Source of the DNA: Aedes albopictus
Taxonomy: Eukaryota > Arthropoda > Insecta > Diptera > Culicidae
Reading direction: 5' to 3'
Length of the DNA: 64,000 bases
Assembly (NCBI RefSeq): GCF_035046485.1
Contig: NC_085137.1
Coordinates: forward strand, 445,040,334 to 445,104,333
The notes below the pieces were generated by a model that was given only the letters and a program-made list of their open reading frames with translations, had not been told where the DNA came from and searched no databases. This document shows, one piece after another, positions 21,928-33,187 of this stretch (positions are counted from its first letter, which is position 1; each line of letters begins with the position of its first letter). Both the position numbers and the translations under genes were made by a program.

Positions 21928-24900
21928 ATGACGGAGGACAAGCTTTGGTTGTTCGATGGATCCAACTTTGGCAATTGGAAGTTCCGGATCGAAGTTCTAC
22001 TCGAGGACAAGAACATGCTGGGTTGCTTGACGAAGGCCATCGACGAGGAGGAGTATTCGAGGGATCTGGCGACCGACTCTGCTGAGGTACGTGCCGAGAA
22101 GAAGAAATTGCTCGAAGCTCGATGGGTCCTGGATCGGAAGTGCAAGAACCTGCTGATTCATCGGATCGCGGAAGACCAATTGGAATACGTGAAGGATAAG
22201 AAGACGGCCAAAGATGTCTGGGACGCTCTCCGGAACGCTTTCGAACGTGTGGGAATCGCTGGCAAGTTGATCCTCAAGAAAAGGTTTCAAGAACTGAAAT
22301 TGCCTGAAGGTGGCGATGTGAAGCAATTTTTGCTGCGGTTCGAGAAGATTCTGCGCGAGCTGAGGGCGGTTGAAGTCAATCTGCAGGAAGAAGACGTCGT
22401 GTGTCAGTTGCTGCTGGCACTTCCGAAGTCCTACGAAGCGCTCATCACTGCTCTGGAGACGATCCAACCCCAACAGCTAACTCTGGAGTACGTGAAAAAG
22501 CGGCTTCTGGATGAACAAGTGAAGAGAGCGAATTCAAGCCACGATGATGAAGCTGGACACGTGAGCGATGCGGCGTTTGCAGGTAAAAAGACGGGACTGA
22601 AGTGCTACGGTTGCGGTAAGTTTGGGCACAAGCGAGCGGAGTGTCCGGACAATTTTTCACCAAACGAGTCTGGTCGTCAAGGCAACCGTCAAAGCGGAGG
22701 AAAATCGTATCGGAAGTCAAAATATCGGGCAAACGTTGCCGAGGAAACGGAGTTGGCTTTCGTCGCTACCACGGCGGACTGTTTGTCTACGGTTACCAGG
22801 ACAACGGCGGATATGAATGTCGACTGGTATCTTGACTCTGGAGCCACCGACCATATGGTTAGAAGCAAGGCGTTCTTCGAGGAGCTACACCCGTTGGCGA
22901 AAAAGGTGCGTATATCAGTAGCCAAATCTGGTCAAGCGATTACAGCGGAATATGCGGGGACGGTGAGAGTGAACATGATCGTCGGTGACCAGAAGCTCCC
23001 GGCGGTGGTTGAAGAAGTTTTGTACGTCCCGGAACTGGAGTGCAACTTGTTCTCCGTGCGACGAGTTGAAGACAACGACATGGCTGTGAACATTTCCAAC
23101 GGTAAAGTGGCGGTTTTGAAGAATGGACGCGTGGTTGCCACAGGTCAGCGGACCGGCCAGCTGTACAAGATGAATATTGAGCTGCGTGAGAGTGGAGGTG
23201 CATCTTCCGAGCCAGGTGCGATGGCTGCAAAGCAAGATTTGTACGATTTGTGGCACCGGCGGTTTGGTCACCTCGGAGAAGCAAGCATGAAGACTCTTTG
23301 GAAGCACGGTATGGTAGAGACAGCAGCGAGGATTTCCGATTGGCCCGGTCGGTGCATATGCGAGGTGTGTATTCAAGCGAAGCAAACCAGGCAATCGTTC
23401 GATGATGTTGCTGAGCGGCGCCCAACACGGCCGTTAGAGGTGGTGCATTCGGATGTCTGTGGACCATTCAAACCGAGTACCTGGGACAACAAGCGTTACT
23501 TCGTGACGTTCATAGATGGCTTCAGTCACTTCACGGTGGTCTACCTTCTACGAAGCAAGGATGAGGTAAGCGAGAAGTTTCAGGAATACTATGCTCGGGT
23601 CACAGCGTTCTTCGGGTCCAAGGTGTCCCGGTTGAGGTGCGACAACGGCGGCGAGTACATCGGAGAATCATTTCGCAAGTTCTGCCGCAGTAAAGGCATC
23701 AGCATCGAGACAACCGTTCCATATAGCCCCCAGCAGAACGGTGTTGCGGAACGGATGAACCGCACGCTGCTGGAGAAGTCCCGGTCGATGTTACAGGATG
23801 CTGGTTTACCCAAATCCATGTGGGGCGAGGCGGTGGTTACTGCTGCATATGTTACCAATCGAAGTCCGACGTCAGCTCTAAAAGAAAAGAAAACACCATT
23901 TGAAGCATGGTATGGAAAGAAGCCCAACATTGATAAGATGCGGATCTTTGGATCAATGGCGTACACTTGGATACCAAAGGAGAAGCGAGACAAGTTGGAT
24001 GCGCGATCGGAGAAGAACATCATGGTCGGCTACACTACGAATGGATATCGAATTTGGGATTCGCGCAAGAGGAAGATATTCGTTTCGAGAGATGTGATAT
24101 TCGACGAGAAGAGGCGTGGTGCTGAGGAACAGAAGGTGTCCAGCCGGACGCTGTGCCGAAGCTATGCGGAGTCGGAAGCTTCGGATGACCATGCGGTACT
24201 GGAACCGCACTCCGAACCTGAGGAGCCTGTTAATGCGATCGATTATCAATCTCAAGAAGAACGAGATGAATTTGAAGATTACCTGACATCCGATGATGAC
24301 AAGCCTGTTGATGACGATGAAACCGGCGCGCTCCCTTCGCAACCAGAACGTGTCAACTGCCCCGCAGAAGTGGTCACGAGGCGCAGCGAACGGGAGCGCA
24401 GACTCCCCGGTAAGTTTTTAGATTTTATTACCGGCTCAAGGGCAACTACTGCTGCTGAATGTTTCTCAGGTGTTTCCGATGACCACGATTCGACGTGGGC
24501 GTTTGCGCTGAATGCTGAATCGTTCGTAGAGAACCTGCCGACAACGATTGAAGGGCTACGGCAGCGAGACGACTGGAACCATTGGAAGACAGCCATCGAG
24601 AGTGAGCTGGAGTCACTGCGTAAAAACGAGACCTGGGAACTCGTTCCGAAGCCGCACGGGAAGAACATCGTCGACTGTCGATGGGTGTTCAAAATCAAGA
24701 ACGACGAGGCTGGGAATGTCGACCGTTACAAGGCCCGCCTGGTCGCCAAGGGCTATTCCCAGAGGAAAGGATTCGATTACGACGAGACCTACGCACCAGT
24801 AGCAAGAGGAACCACGGTGCGTGTGCTACTGGCGGTAGCAAATCAAATGGGGTATCATATCCATCAAATGGATGTAAAAACCGCATTCCTAAACGGACAG

Positions 24901-26073
24901 TTGAAGGAGGAAATCTTCATGCGGCAACCCGAAGGACTCAAGCAAGCTGATCCCGATCTTGTCTGCAAACTGAAGAAATCCCTGTATGGATTGAAGCAGG
25001 CCCCACGAAGCTGGAATTCAGAATTTCATCAGTTCGTTCTACAGCTTGGATTCCAACGTTCGCAGTTAGATAGCTGCCTCTACTGGTGGCGAAAGGGGAA
25101 CGATGTAATCTATCTTCTCCTGTATGTTGATGACATCATCCTGACGTCAAGCCGTATGGAATTGATTGCTGAAATGAAAAAGAAGCTATCATCAAGATTT
25201 GAAATGACCGATGTTGGAGAGTTGAAGATGTTTTTGGGCCTGAAAATAGACCGAGACGAAGCACGAGGATTGTTGAAGATAAGCCAGCCCAAATACGTCG
25301 GCGACCTGCTGCAACGATTTGGCATGAGAGAGTGCAAACCAACCGCTACACCATTGGAACCAAATCTAAAATTGGAACGGCGTAAGGATGAACCGATAAC
25401 GGCTCAACCGTATCGTGAATTGATTGGGTGTTTGACGTACCTAGCACTCTCATCAAGACCCGACATCAGTGCAGCTGTGAACTTTTTCAGCAAATTTCAG
25501 TCAGCACCTACGGACGTACACTGGAGTCACCTCAAGCGCATTCTTCGCTACCTAAAGGGAACCGTGAATCATGGACTGGTGTTCCGGAGACTAGAAGACT
25601 CTCAACCGCTAGAGGGCTATGCCGATGCTGATTGGGGAAACGATTCGGATGACCGCAAGTCGATCTCAGGAAACGTCTTCAAAGTTTTTGGTGGAACAGT
25701 TTCATGGACGACTCGGAAGCAGAGTACAGTTGCACTTTCTTCGACGGAGGCGGAATATGTTTCGCTCAGTAATGCAGTTTGCGAAGCAATCTGGCTACGG
25801 AATCTTGTTCTGGAGTTTGGAGTCAAGTTGCTGCAGCCCGTACCGCTTTTCGAAGACAACCAGTCTTGCATTTGTATAGCTGAGGAACCACGTGACCACC
25901 GAAGGATGAAGCATGTTGACATACGCTACAATTTCATCCGCGAAAAACTGCAAGCAGGACTGTTCAAGATTTGCTACATCCCAACAAATCAGCAGTTGGC
26001 AGATCTGTTCACCAAAGGATTACCACGTGGACAGTTCGAGACGCTTAGGAATAAATTAGGACTATTCGGTTGA
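21928..26073 (+). CDS. Copia Gag-Pol polyprotein, 1381 aa
   Basis: One uninterrupted frame with all domains in copia order. Gag with a UBN2-like core spans residues ~1-200. The zinc knuckle CYGCGKFGHKRAEC is near residue 226 and the aspartic protease DSGATDHM near 303. The GAG-pre-integrase segment LWHRRFGHLGEASM is near 440. The integrase has a conserved D..D..E set in HSDVCGP, DNGGEY and PQQNGVAERMN. The reverse transcriptase runs from DCRWVFKIK near 913 to the catalytic YVDDIIL near 1065, and RNase H has GYADADWG near 1230 and ALSSTEAEYVSLS. Nothing obvious is missing, so the protein could be functional. It would form virus-like particles in the cytoplasm and integrate cDNA in the nucleus. 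The start at 21928 is the first ATG after the primer site. Confidence 0.95.
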   Translation: MTEDKLWLFDGSNFGNWKFRIEVLLEDKNMLGCLTKAIDEEEYSRDLATDSAEVRAEKKKLLEARWVLDRKCKNLLIHRIAEDQLEYVKDKKTAKDVWDALRNAFERVGIAGKLILKKRFQELKLPEGGDVKQFLLRFEKILRELRAVEVNLQEEDVVCQLLLALPKSYEALITALETIQPQQLTLEYVKKRLLDEQVKRANSSHDDEAGHVSDAAFAGKKTGLKCYGCGKFGHKRAECPDNFSPNESGRQGNRQSGGKSYRKSKYRANVAEETELAFVATTADCLSTVTRTTADMNVDWYLDSGATDHMVRSKAFFEELHPLAKKVRISVAKSGQAITAEYAGTVRVNMIVGDQKLPAVVEEVLYVPELECNLFSVRRVEDNDMAVNISNGKVAVLKNGRVVATGQRTGQLYKMNIELRESGGASSEPGAMAAKQDLYDLWHRRFGHLGEASMKTLWKHGMVETAARISDWPGRCICEVCIQAKQTRQSFDDVAERRPTRPLEVVHSDVCGPFKPSTWDNKRYFVTFIDGFSHFTVVYLLRSKDEVSEKFQEYYARVTAFFGSKVSRLRCDNGGEYIGESFRKFCRSKGISIETTVPYSPQQNGVAERMNRTLLEKSRSMLQDAGLPKSMWGEAVVTAAYVTNRSPTSALKEKKTPFEAWYGKKPNIDKMRIFGSMAYTWIPKEKRDKLDARSEKNIMVGYTTNGYRIWDSRKRKIFVSRDVIFDEKRRGAEEQKVSSRTLCRSYAESEASDDHAVLEPHSEPEEPVNAIDYQSQEERDEFEDYLTSDDDKPVDDDETGALPSQPERVNCPAEVVTRRSERERRLPGKFLDFITGSRATTAAECFSGVSDDHDSTWAFALNAESFVENLPTTIEGLRQRDDWNHWKTAIESELESLRKNETWELVPKPHGKNIVDCRWVFKIKNDEAGNVDRYKARLVAKGYSQRKGFDYDETYAPVARGTTVRVLLAVANQMGYHIHQMDVKTAFLNGQLKEEIFMRQPEGLKQADPDLVCKLKKSLYGLKQAPRSWNSEFHQFVLQLGFQRSQLDSCLYWWRKGNDVIYLLLYVDDIILTSSRMELIAEMKKKLSSRFEMTDVGELKMFLGLKIDRDEARGLLKISQPKYVGDLLQRFGMRECKPTATPLEPNLKLERRKDEPITAQPYRELIGCLTYLALSSRPDISAAVNFFSKFQSAPTDVHWSHLKRILRYLKGTVNHGLVFRRLEDSQPLEGYADADWGNDSDDRKSISGNVFKVFGGTVSWTTRKQSTVALSSTEAEYVSLSNAVCEAIWLRNLVLEFGVKLLQPVPLFEDNQSCICIAEEPRDHRRMKHVDIRYNFIREKLQAGLFKICYIPTNQQLADLFTKGLPRGQFETLRNKLGLFG

Positions 26074-26080
26074 GCGGGGA

Positions 26081-26867
26081 TGTTAGATAGCAACCGAACG
26101 CTAGTGGGTAGCAACCTAGAATGGGTCTGGTACGTTTGGCATAAGGCCGTTTGGCATAATGCCATTTGGCATAAGGACGTTTGGCATAAAGGACACTTGG
26201 CATAAAGGACATTTGGCATAAAGGACGTTTGGCATAATGGACATTTGGCATAAAGTACGTTTGGCATAAAATGATTTCAGTAAAAAGTGACATACATACT
26301 TAACGTAAAAGAAGGATAAGTATACAAAAGAAGGATAATACATTATAATGCCATAACTTTTATGGATATAATATGCAGACAAGGATGATTTGCTAGAAAG
26401 AACCATTACCGGAATCTAAATTGCTTGTATCGATGAAGAACAGCCTATATACAAAAGAAGGAACATTCCCCTTCCGAAAAAAAACAAATTCATGGAAGCA
26501 AAAGGTTATTTTGAAAATATGAGATCCAATATAATGCACCAACAACAAGTTTGCCTTCTTTCCCTTGAAGGCTGTTCTTTATTTTTTCTCCAGAGGGAAA
26601 ATATATTTCACATATTCTTTATGCCAAACGTCCTTTATGCCAAACGTCCCTTATGCCAAACGTCCTTTATGCCAAACGTCCTTTATGCCAAATGTCCTTT
26701 ATGCCAAACGTCCTTATGCCAAATGTTCTTATGCCAAACGGCCTTATGCCAAACGTACCAGACCCCCTAGAATAACAAATTGTAGTAGGCTATGCATAGA
26801 TGTTTAAATAAAAATTTTCACTTCCACTGTTACCATTAACCAAAACAGACGTGTTAATAACTCAATA
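26081..26867 (+). repeat. Copia 3' LTR interrupted by a MITE
   Basis: LTR sequence occupies 26081-26122 and 26774-26867. The purine tract GCGGGGA immediately precedes it, overlapping no coding sequence because the stop codon ends at 26073. Confidence 0.9.
26115..26773. mobile_element. Foldback MITE with 8-bp TSD and TTTGGCATAA subrepeats
   Basis: The element (26123-26765) starts GGGTCTGGTACGTTTGGCAT and ends in the inverted equivalent CGTACCAGACCC. CCTAGAAT is duplicated at 26115-26122 and 26766-26773, and occurs once in the intact 5' LTR, which proves the insertion. Each end carries a run of ~16-bp subrepeats of the type TTTGGCATAAAGGACG, inverted with respect to the other end. An 8-bp duplication suggests a hAT-like transposase source, but no coding sequence is present. 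Confidence 0.9.
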
Positions 26868-27777
26868 CAGAGCAAGCTCGGTGATTTTGCCAATCGCTCC
26901 TCAGCGGCAGGTCTTACCATCAACGCCAACAAGACCAAATCGTTGAATGTTAACAGGGTCAACACTTCCAGTTTCACGGTAGCTGGGCAAGTAGTAGAGA
27001 AAGTTGAAAGCTTCCAATATCTTGATAGCCAAAAATGGCGACCGATGGTGGCACCAAGATCGACATAGGTGCACGGGTCAAGAAGGCGAGGGCTGATTTT
27101 GCAAGTTTAAGAAATGTATGGAAAAACAACCAGATTAGTCGACGCAACAAAATCCGAATTCCGTACTCGAACGTGAAATCTGTGCTGATATACGCCAGTG
27201 AAACCTGGTGTGTATCAGTGGAGAATACTCAACGGCTGCAGGTCTTCATCAATAGATGCCTGCGGTATATAATTCGTACGTCGTGGGCTCACAATTGGAT
27301 CTCCAACGAGGAGCTCCATCATCAATGTCATCAAAAGACGATAGTGACAGAAATTCTGGAGCGAAAGTGGAAGTCGAAGTGGATTGGCCACACTCTACAC
27401 AGTGGCGGGAACGAAACCTGCAAGCAAGCGATAGATTGGAAACCAGCAGGACATCGCAGCAGAGGCAGACCCAGAGGCTCATGGCGGCGCAGCCTCAACA
27501 GCGAAATGAAGGAAGTTGACAGAAATTTGACCTGGTACAAGGGCAAGCTGATGTCGAGCAATCGTCCAGGATGGAGATCTTTCAATTCGGCCCTCGGCAC
27601 CACCGTGGGTGCTCAGGACTAAAAGTGGTAAATAAGTAAAGCCAACGGTGATTGCTACAAGTAGTCCGCATCGAAATGCAGCAACAACGATACCACAAAT
27701 TAGGACAATGATTAAATCTGAGAGGCCCAGAAAATGTTCCGATAAGTTTTATGAATTTGCTAAATTTTTGTATTATT

Positions 27778-28087
27778 GTTCACCAAATCCTCCTCTCCTC
27801 TCTCCTTGGCGTAACGTCCTCACTGGGACAAAGCCTGCTTCTCAGCTTAGTGTTCTATGAGCACTTCCACAGTTATTAACTGAGAGCTTCCTCTGCCAAT
27901 GACCATTTTGCATGTGTATATCGTGTGGCAGGCACGAAGATACTCTATGCCCAAAGAAGTCAAGGAAATTTCCTTTACGAAAAGATCCTGGACCGACCGG
28001 GAATCGAACCCGTCACCCTCAGCATGGTCATGCTGAATACCCGTGCGTTTACCGCCTCGGCTATATGGGCCCACGTTCACCAAATCC
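27778..28087 (-). mobile_element. Feilai-like tRNA-derived SINE with 13-bp TSD
   Basis: The tRNA-like head is at 28072-27985 on the minus strand, with A box TAGCCGAGGCGGTAA and B box GGTTCGATTCC. The body runs on and ends at CTTGGCGTAAC-complement near 27810 and a purine tail to 27791. GTTCACCAAATCC flanks it at 27778-27790 and 28075-28087, a typical LINE-type target duplication. The same SINE occurs at 44971-45250. The name Feilai, an Aedes aegypti SINE, is from memory. Confidence 0.85.
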
Positions 28088-28089
28088 AT

Positions 28090-29529
28090 TTGCTTTTTAT
28101 CATCCGCGCCACCTTGACGATTTGTTCTGGCATAAAGCATAGCCAACATTAATCCCAAGCCAAGAGCAATCAATCGACTTTATCCTACACATGGCTAATG
28201 CAATGTCTGTGTATTCAGGTGTATTGGAGGAGTGATTAGTATGTCAGACCACAATATGTATGTATCTTATTTTCAAGAAAAGTTCACATCAAACCTAGCA
28301 TGCTATCTGCAGTACCTATACTGGACACATTTTTCAGTGTCAATCCATACTTTTACAACCACAGATTGGACGACTTTTATACGTGGGTATTCCCCCTCCC
28401 CGGTCCTCGCTAGTCGTCGTCGTCGTCGTCATTGACGTCGTATTACTTAGTTTTAGTTTTTCAACGAGAAGACGTATCTACACTCCGCTCTGCTTCTGCT
28501 GCGGTGCGGTCGCTGTTGGAGCTGATGTTTGTTACTGATTCCCTCAAGGTGATTGCGCGAGTTGCCTTTTGCATTGCAGGCTGTAGGCTTTGCTACATAG
28601 CAGGCATCAGCTCACTTCTAGAGCGTGAAAGAAAAAGTTGTTTCGAACACGGTTCGAGCGAACTTCGCTCGCACAACATAAAACATAAAACGCTAAACAC
28701 TAGCACTAAGTCAGATAAAATTAATCCACTTACCTAGTTCAGACGGAAGGGGACTTTACCAGGATGTTTGAGTTACACCATCTGGAGACTAATATCCTGG
28801 GAGGAAAATCCTTGCGTGTTATTGATTTTGACGTTGTGTTATTCCCACATCACTCCTTTTTACCACCCACTCTCAAAGCACCACCTTCTGCCGTTGTCTG
28901 TCAAAAACAACCATAAGGATCAAAGTGGGTGACGACGGCAGACATTTTCACCAAGGATACGGCCGGAAGGCACCTGTATTTTCCGAATCCTCAAGGTCAA
29001 ACACCAACAGCACGACTTATTTCACAGTCTTCCAGAGCAAATCCAAGCCATTATCACTTCCGTATGGCACTGATCATGTTGAACCCGAACTTTTCCTGCG
29101 CTTCCCCCACAATAAATACCATTACACCAAAGTACCCAACACACTTTCGCGCAAGACCACGGAATGAAAAAAAAAGTCAGAATCTTGTTTCTTCACCAGC
29201 AGCTGCTAGCACAGTCCAAAAAACTTTCTCTAGGACCAGTTTCAGGCGAAAACAACAGCACTTTTTCCCACGTTAGAACATGAATTTTATCTTGCTGCAC
29301 CCCACAAACGGAATCACTCACGAAACCACGGTGAAAAGCACCAAATTTTCATCAATTTTACCTGCAGGGAAAATGAAGGAAAACTTTTTCGCAATCGAAA
29401 CCACGCACAGCACAGACGGACAAAGAGACAACTCCGACGATGACGACGTCCCGTACTCGAATGCGCGGATGATGAGGATGATGCAAGGAGCGTAAAAAAG
29501 GTAAAAAAGTGACGTCTTGTCGAAAGATT
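28090..29529. other. Unassigned, includes gene-like but unsupported segments
   Basis: A GTC trinucleotide run lies at 28411-28428. A good donor-like GTAAGT on the minus strand at 28734-28729 and a purine-rich region near 29400-29510 might belong to a 5'UTR of a minus-strand transcript, but no coding exon could be supported. Confidence 0.3.
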
Positions 29530-30063
29530 CTAGCGTAACATTTGAAAAGGGCCTATCTGCAAAATGTAAACAAACCCGATTTTTCACTATTCCTATCAAT
29601 ATCTACCTAAGCTATCCCATAACACCTTAATCAATGAGAAAAGAGCTATTTTACCCGTATTTTAAATAAATTCTAAAAGGGCCTATCTGAAATTGAATAA
29701 TCTTTTAGGGCCTAACTGCATTCAAAAGGGCCTAACTGAAAATTACCTTTCAAATCAGATAGGCCCTTTTGTAAATTTTGATTATTTTTCATATTTTCCA
29801 ATATTTTTTAGTAGTTCTTTAACTTTCCTTGAATTATAGATAAAAATAAATCCAAAATATTTCAAATCAGCTAAAATTAGGAAAAAATAAAAGGGCCTAA
29901 CTGAAATTTTTCCTTCAAATCAGATAGGCCCTTTTGTAAATTTGGGTTATTTTTCATGTTTTCCAATAATTTTGAGTAGCTCTTTAACTTTCCTTGAATT
30001 ATCGATAATAATAATCCAGAATAAGTAGAATTAGCTAAAAATAAGAAAAAAATAAAAGGGCCT

Positions 30064-30260
30064 TGTGGTAACGACCTTGGAAGATATAATTAATATTATG
30101 CGCGCTGCGTAAGCCGACGATCCATTCTAGCGCACGGTAGGGGAGAGACTGCCTCAGTCAATCACCAAGCACTTATATTCGTGTAGCTCTCGTGTGCGCG
30201 TCGACCGCACGCGGTTCGGCATGATAAGAACCGAATGCTATAACTAGAGGATCTACCACA
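30064..30260 (-). repeat. 3' LTR of the coding-free element
   Basis: 197 bp, by eye identical to 36835-37031. Contains GAAGATATAATTAATATTAT and a GCGCGTCGACCGCACGCGG GC-rich block. Confidence 0.9.
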
Positions 30261-30275
30261 TCCCCTTTTCTCTCA
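30261..30275 (-). other. Polypurine tract
   Basis: Minus-strand GAGAGAAAAGGGGA immediately upstream of the 3' LTR, the expected plus-strand primer. Confidence 0.7.
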
Positions 30276-31760
30276 AAGATGAATAATGAATATCTACTTT
30301 AAGTTTTTTGAAACCATTTTAGCAAGCCCCAATTTATCTCTATAAACCAGTCAAATGCACCTGCCTAAAAGCATTACAAATCTGCAAGCACTAAATACAT
30401 GCGACTATGTTAGATGCGTTTAACGATTTGTGTTAGTTTATACAGAAATAACGTTCTTGGTTTTGTCACAATTCCACATTGATTTGAAAACCGAGCTCGA
30501 AATCATACATGGGATGCTACGAGCCAACGTTTGCAAATCCTAACTTTCCGGCAGTGGTTAACAATCTGTCTATTCTCTCATTCAACAACTTTAGGTCAGC
30601 ATCATATTCCATTCCCGACTTGTTCCATTGTACTTATAAACGCACAACCTAAATAAATATACTGTAAAGATGTGCTGATAATCTACGATGCCAAATACAA
30701 CAACAACACAAAATAATCCTACATTCGCCTCCGTTTTTAGAATCAAAACTTATAATTGCATAATTATCGGCTATCCATGTTCTCTATTGACTAGTCTATA
30801 TTATAATTTCTATTCCTATTTACCTTGGGCATAATCAAATAGTTTTCAAGCATTTAATATGTGATTCTTTTAATTTTGTTCGATTTTTTTTTCCATATTG
30901 TGATGATTGTTATTTTGTTTTTTTTTTCTGATTTCGAAAACAATTTACTGTGATTGTAGGTGTTATATGAACAATGTTATATATGTTTTAACAGCAGTAC
31001 TATCATGAATCACAGCCTAAAATATGTTTTTAAATAGCATGAAATTTTGCTTATTCCAAAATGAAACCTACTTATTCGAATATATGATTCGGTTCACCAT
31101 ACCAAATGATTGATCTCCATCTCCATCTCTTTATTCTTTGTATTGAATTCTCTACATTATTAACTGTAGCCTTTTCTAATCGCTCATTTGATTGTACAAA
31201 ATGGTCAGTGTAAGATGCATAGCTAACGTATATTGGTGATTTTGTATTTATCTGCATTGCCATCACAACAGTGTATATGTAGAGTTAATTGTGCGGATCC
31301 AGAAAAATCAAAACCGTTTTCGGAAATCTACCTTGCAGCAAAAAAAAAAGAGTTTGTCTTCTTCCGCTTAGCTCCCTCTTCCATACTTCTGAATCACGAG
31401 CTCAATATAATCCACTGCGGTATCGAACGTCGATACTTTCTAGTATTCCCAAGTCTAACTGTGCAGCCAACTTCCAAGTTTGTCGCTACTTCGTCCAAAT
31501 CGTTCGTATAAACACCGTTCCACCTAACTGTAAAGGGCGAACTCGCTTGTGATGGTCAATATGACGGAACCTATCACTCGATTACTCTGGAATTAACACT
31601 CCACTCAAACTTCTAGCTACAACCTTAGTTTTTTTCACTAGATCTAACTCAATTTATTTCACTCCTCGACTTTCGACTTCCTATCTACAGCCTATGTTTT
31701 GTATTCTTTCCAATCACTTTTTTTTACGGCTTTCCGCCTTTTTCTCTCTATTTTAAAATC
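30276..31760. other. Interior of the LTR element, no feature recognised
   Basis: AT-rich and without ORFs above ~90 codons. No similarity to retroelement proteins was seen on either strand. Confidence 0.5.
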
Positions 31761-31767
31761 ACCTCAG

Positions 31768-32053
31768 TGCAATAGACGTTCGCTCGGTGCAAACGCTTTA
31801 ACTGCAATGCTTTTTTAACTACAAGTCCGCTAAGTGCAACGATTTTGCAGTTATCGCACCGCTTTCCGTCAAAAAGGAATGTCTACAGCGATGCGAAGAT
31901 TTTCACATGCACTTTTGCTGCAGTTCGATGATTTCTGTATGCACATTGGCTGTATTCTGCATCAACTGACAGTTCTTTGACGTCTTGTTGCAGTTATCGA
32001 ATTTTATTTGCTAAGTGAAACGTAAACATGTTGCAGTTATCGAATGTCTACTG
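31768..32053. mobile_element. Possible small TIR element
   Basis: The start CAGTGCAATAGACGTTCG and the inverted end CAGTAGACATTCGATAACTG are related, and GTGCAA/TTGCAGTTATCG phrases recur near both ends. No clear target duplication was found. Confidence 0.35.
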
Positions 32054-32574
32054 TAATTTCCTTTTTTTCATGCGGATACTTGTCAACCGATACTTACACT
32101 GCCTTATTGGCTGAAACATAACGTGCCAACCGGCACTCGTGCAGTACTTACAGAATAACCGTGATAATTCTGATGAATAGATTGCACATTAGCCTTCTTA
32201 AACTTTTTTTTGTCGTTTTACTGCACTAATGACTTTACAAGTGTTTCATACTTTTGTTTCTTTCGTAAATAGGTATAAACAGTCATTAAAGTAGAAAAGT
32301 AATAAGCATCTTACGCCAACTAGACTCACCCATCATCATTTTTTTTCTCGTGAGGTTACACCATACCTGTTTCTTAGTCACTTATTGATGCGATCACAAT
32401 ATACATAGTTCCAAACATAGATTGTTCCCTGATTGACTGTTTTTTTATCAGCGCACCTAGAATACTGAACGTCTTTCTTGTTTTTCTTTCCGGGTCAACT
32501 TTTAGATTTGGCCTTTCTCTCTTTAAATATAAGCACTTTCACAGATACTATTTGAAGAACTTCCATTGACAGTC

Positions 32575-32725
32575 ATTGAATGATTTTTTTTTGTATTGTG
32601 TGTTGAGCAGAATAATACTGTATGCCCAGAAAGTCGGGAAAATTTTCCAATTGAAATAAGAATGGAACTTGTTGTTCTCTGGGTTGGCAATCCAAGGACT
32701 TATTCATTAGGCTAACGCGAGACCG
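32575..32725 (-). repeat. Degenerate tRNA-derived SINE
   Basis: TACTGTATGCCCAGAAAGTC, GGGAAAATTTTCC and TTAGGCTAACGCGAGACC follow the order of the SINE at 52425-52577, read on the minus strand. The B box is lost. Confidence 0.5.
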
Positions 32726-33187
32726 ATAATGAACGTACACTGGGTCAATATAACCCAGATATGAACACGGAACGTGCACTACTCCAGCGTCGTGCACCTT
32801 CTCTTATATCTTTGGAGGGTTAATTAAAGGTAAAAATGTCTAATAGACATTCTATGCAATGAGTTTTACGTTTTTCTAACATGCTGACATATTGCAAGGC
32901 AAGTATAGTAAAGGCATCATAGATAATTTTCTAGTTCTATTCCATATCTTCACATCATTTAAGAGTGACGAACATACCACTTTAAATCACAATTCGACCA
33001 GTATATAGAAATAACACCATCACATTCTTCTCCGCATCATCTCAACGTCGATTGAAAGAGTTTTTTTTTTTTTAATCAATGTCTATGGCAGCAAAAGCAA
33101 TAATTATCTTTCGAAACATTCCAGTGTTTTCGCATCAGCAAAATATTAACTTTTCACTTTCTTGCGGAGCATTTATCTGTTTTCTTT

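Larger units (their letters stand above)
21719..26867 (+). mobile_element. Ty1/copia LTR retrotransposon, full length with intact ORF
   Basis: The 5' LTR (21719-21854) and 3' LTR (26081-26867, split by a MITE) are each 136 bp once the MITE is removed. By eye they differ at one base, giving a young insertion. A 5-bp duplication CAGAG lies at 21714-21718 and 26868-26872. Removing the element rejoins the RTE-like reverse transcriptase in frame. The LTRs start TGTTAG and end CTCAATA, lacking the usual CA end. The interior holds one 1381-codon ORF. The element is inserted in a dead non-LTR copy and is itself the target of a MITE in its 3' LTR. Confidence 0.92.
20150..27638 (+). mobile_element. RTE-like non-LTR retrotransposon remnant, host of the nested copia element
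   Basis: The endonuclease end is at 20155-20340 (FRDGVTENQIDHICI, then DHHLLIGEIRLRI). The linker is at 20570-21130, and the RT catalytic region at 21630-21718 (FELADDVALLAQRRSDMQ). After the copia insertion, RT resumes at 26873 and continues through SKLGDF, VEKVESFQYL, GARVKKARADFASLRNVW, SVLIYASETW, NRCLRYI and RGRPRGSWRRSL, ending at 27622. A one-base frameshift sits near 27030 and many stops occur upstream. 20340-20530 and 21150-21540 are unrecognised insertions. The 3'UTR is very short, as in RTE-type elements. The fragment at 52840-53325 and 53631-53660 is the same family. Confidence 0.75.

Noticed and set aside
22445..25922. Minus-strand ORFs within the copia region
   Set aside because: They are shadows of the 1381-codon copia frame.
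28432..29276. Short plus-strand ORFs as exons
   Set aside because: No similarity, low-complexity composition, and no consistent splice sites joining them.
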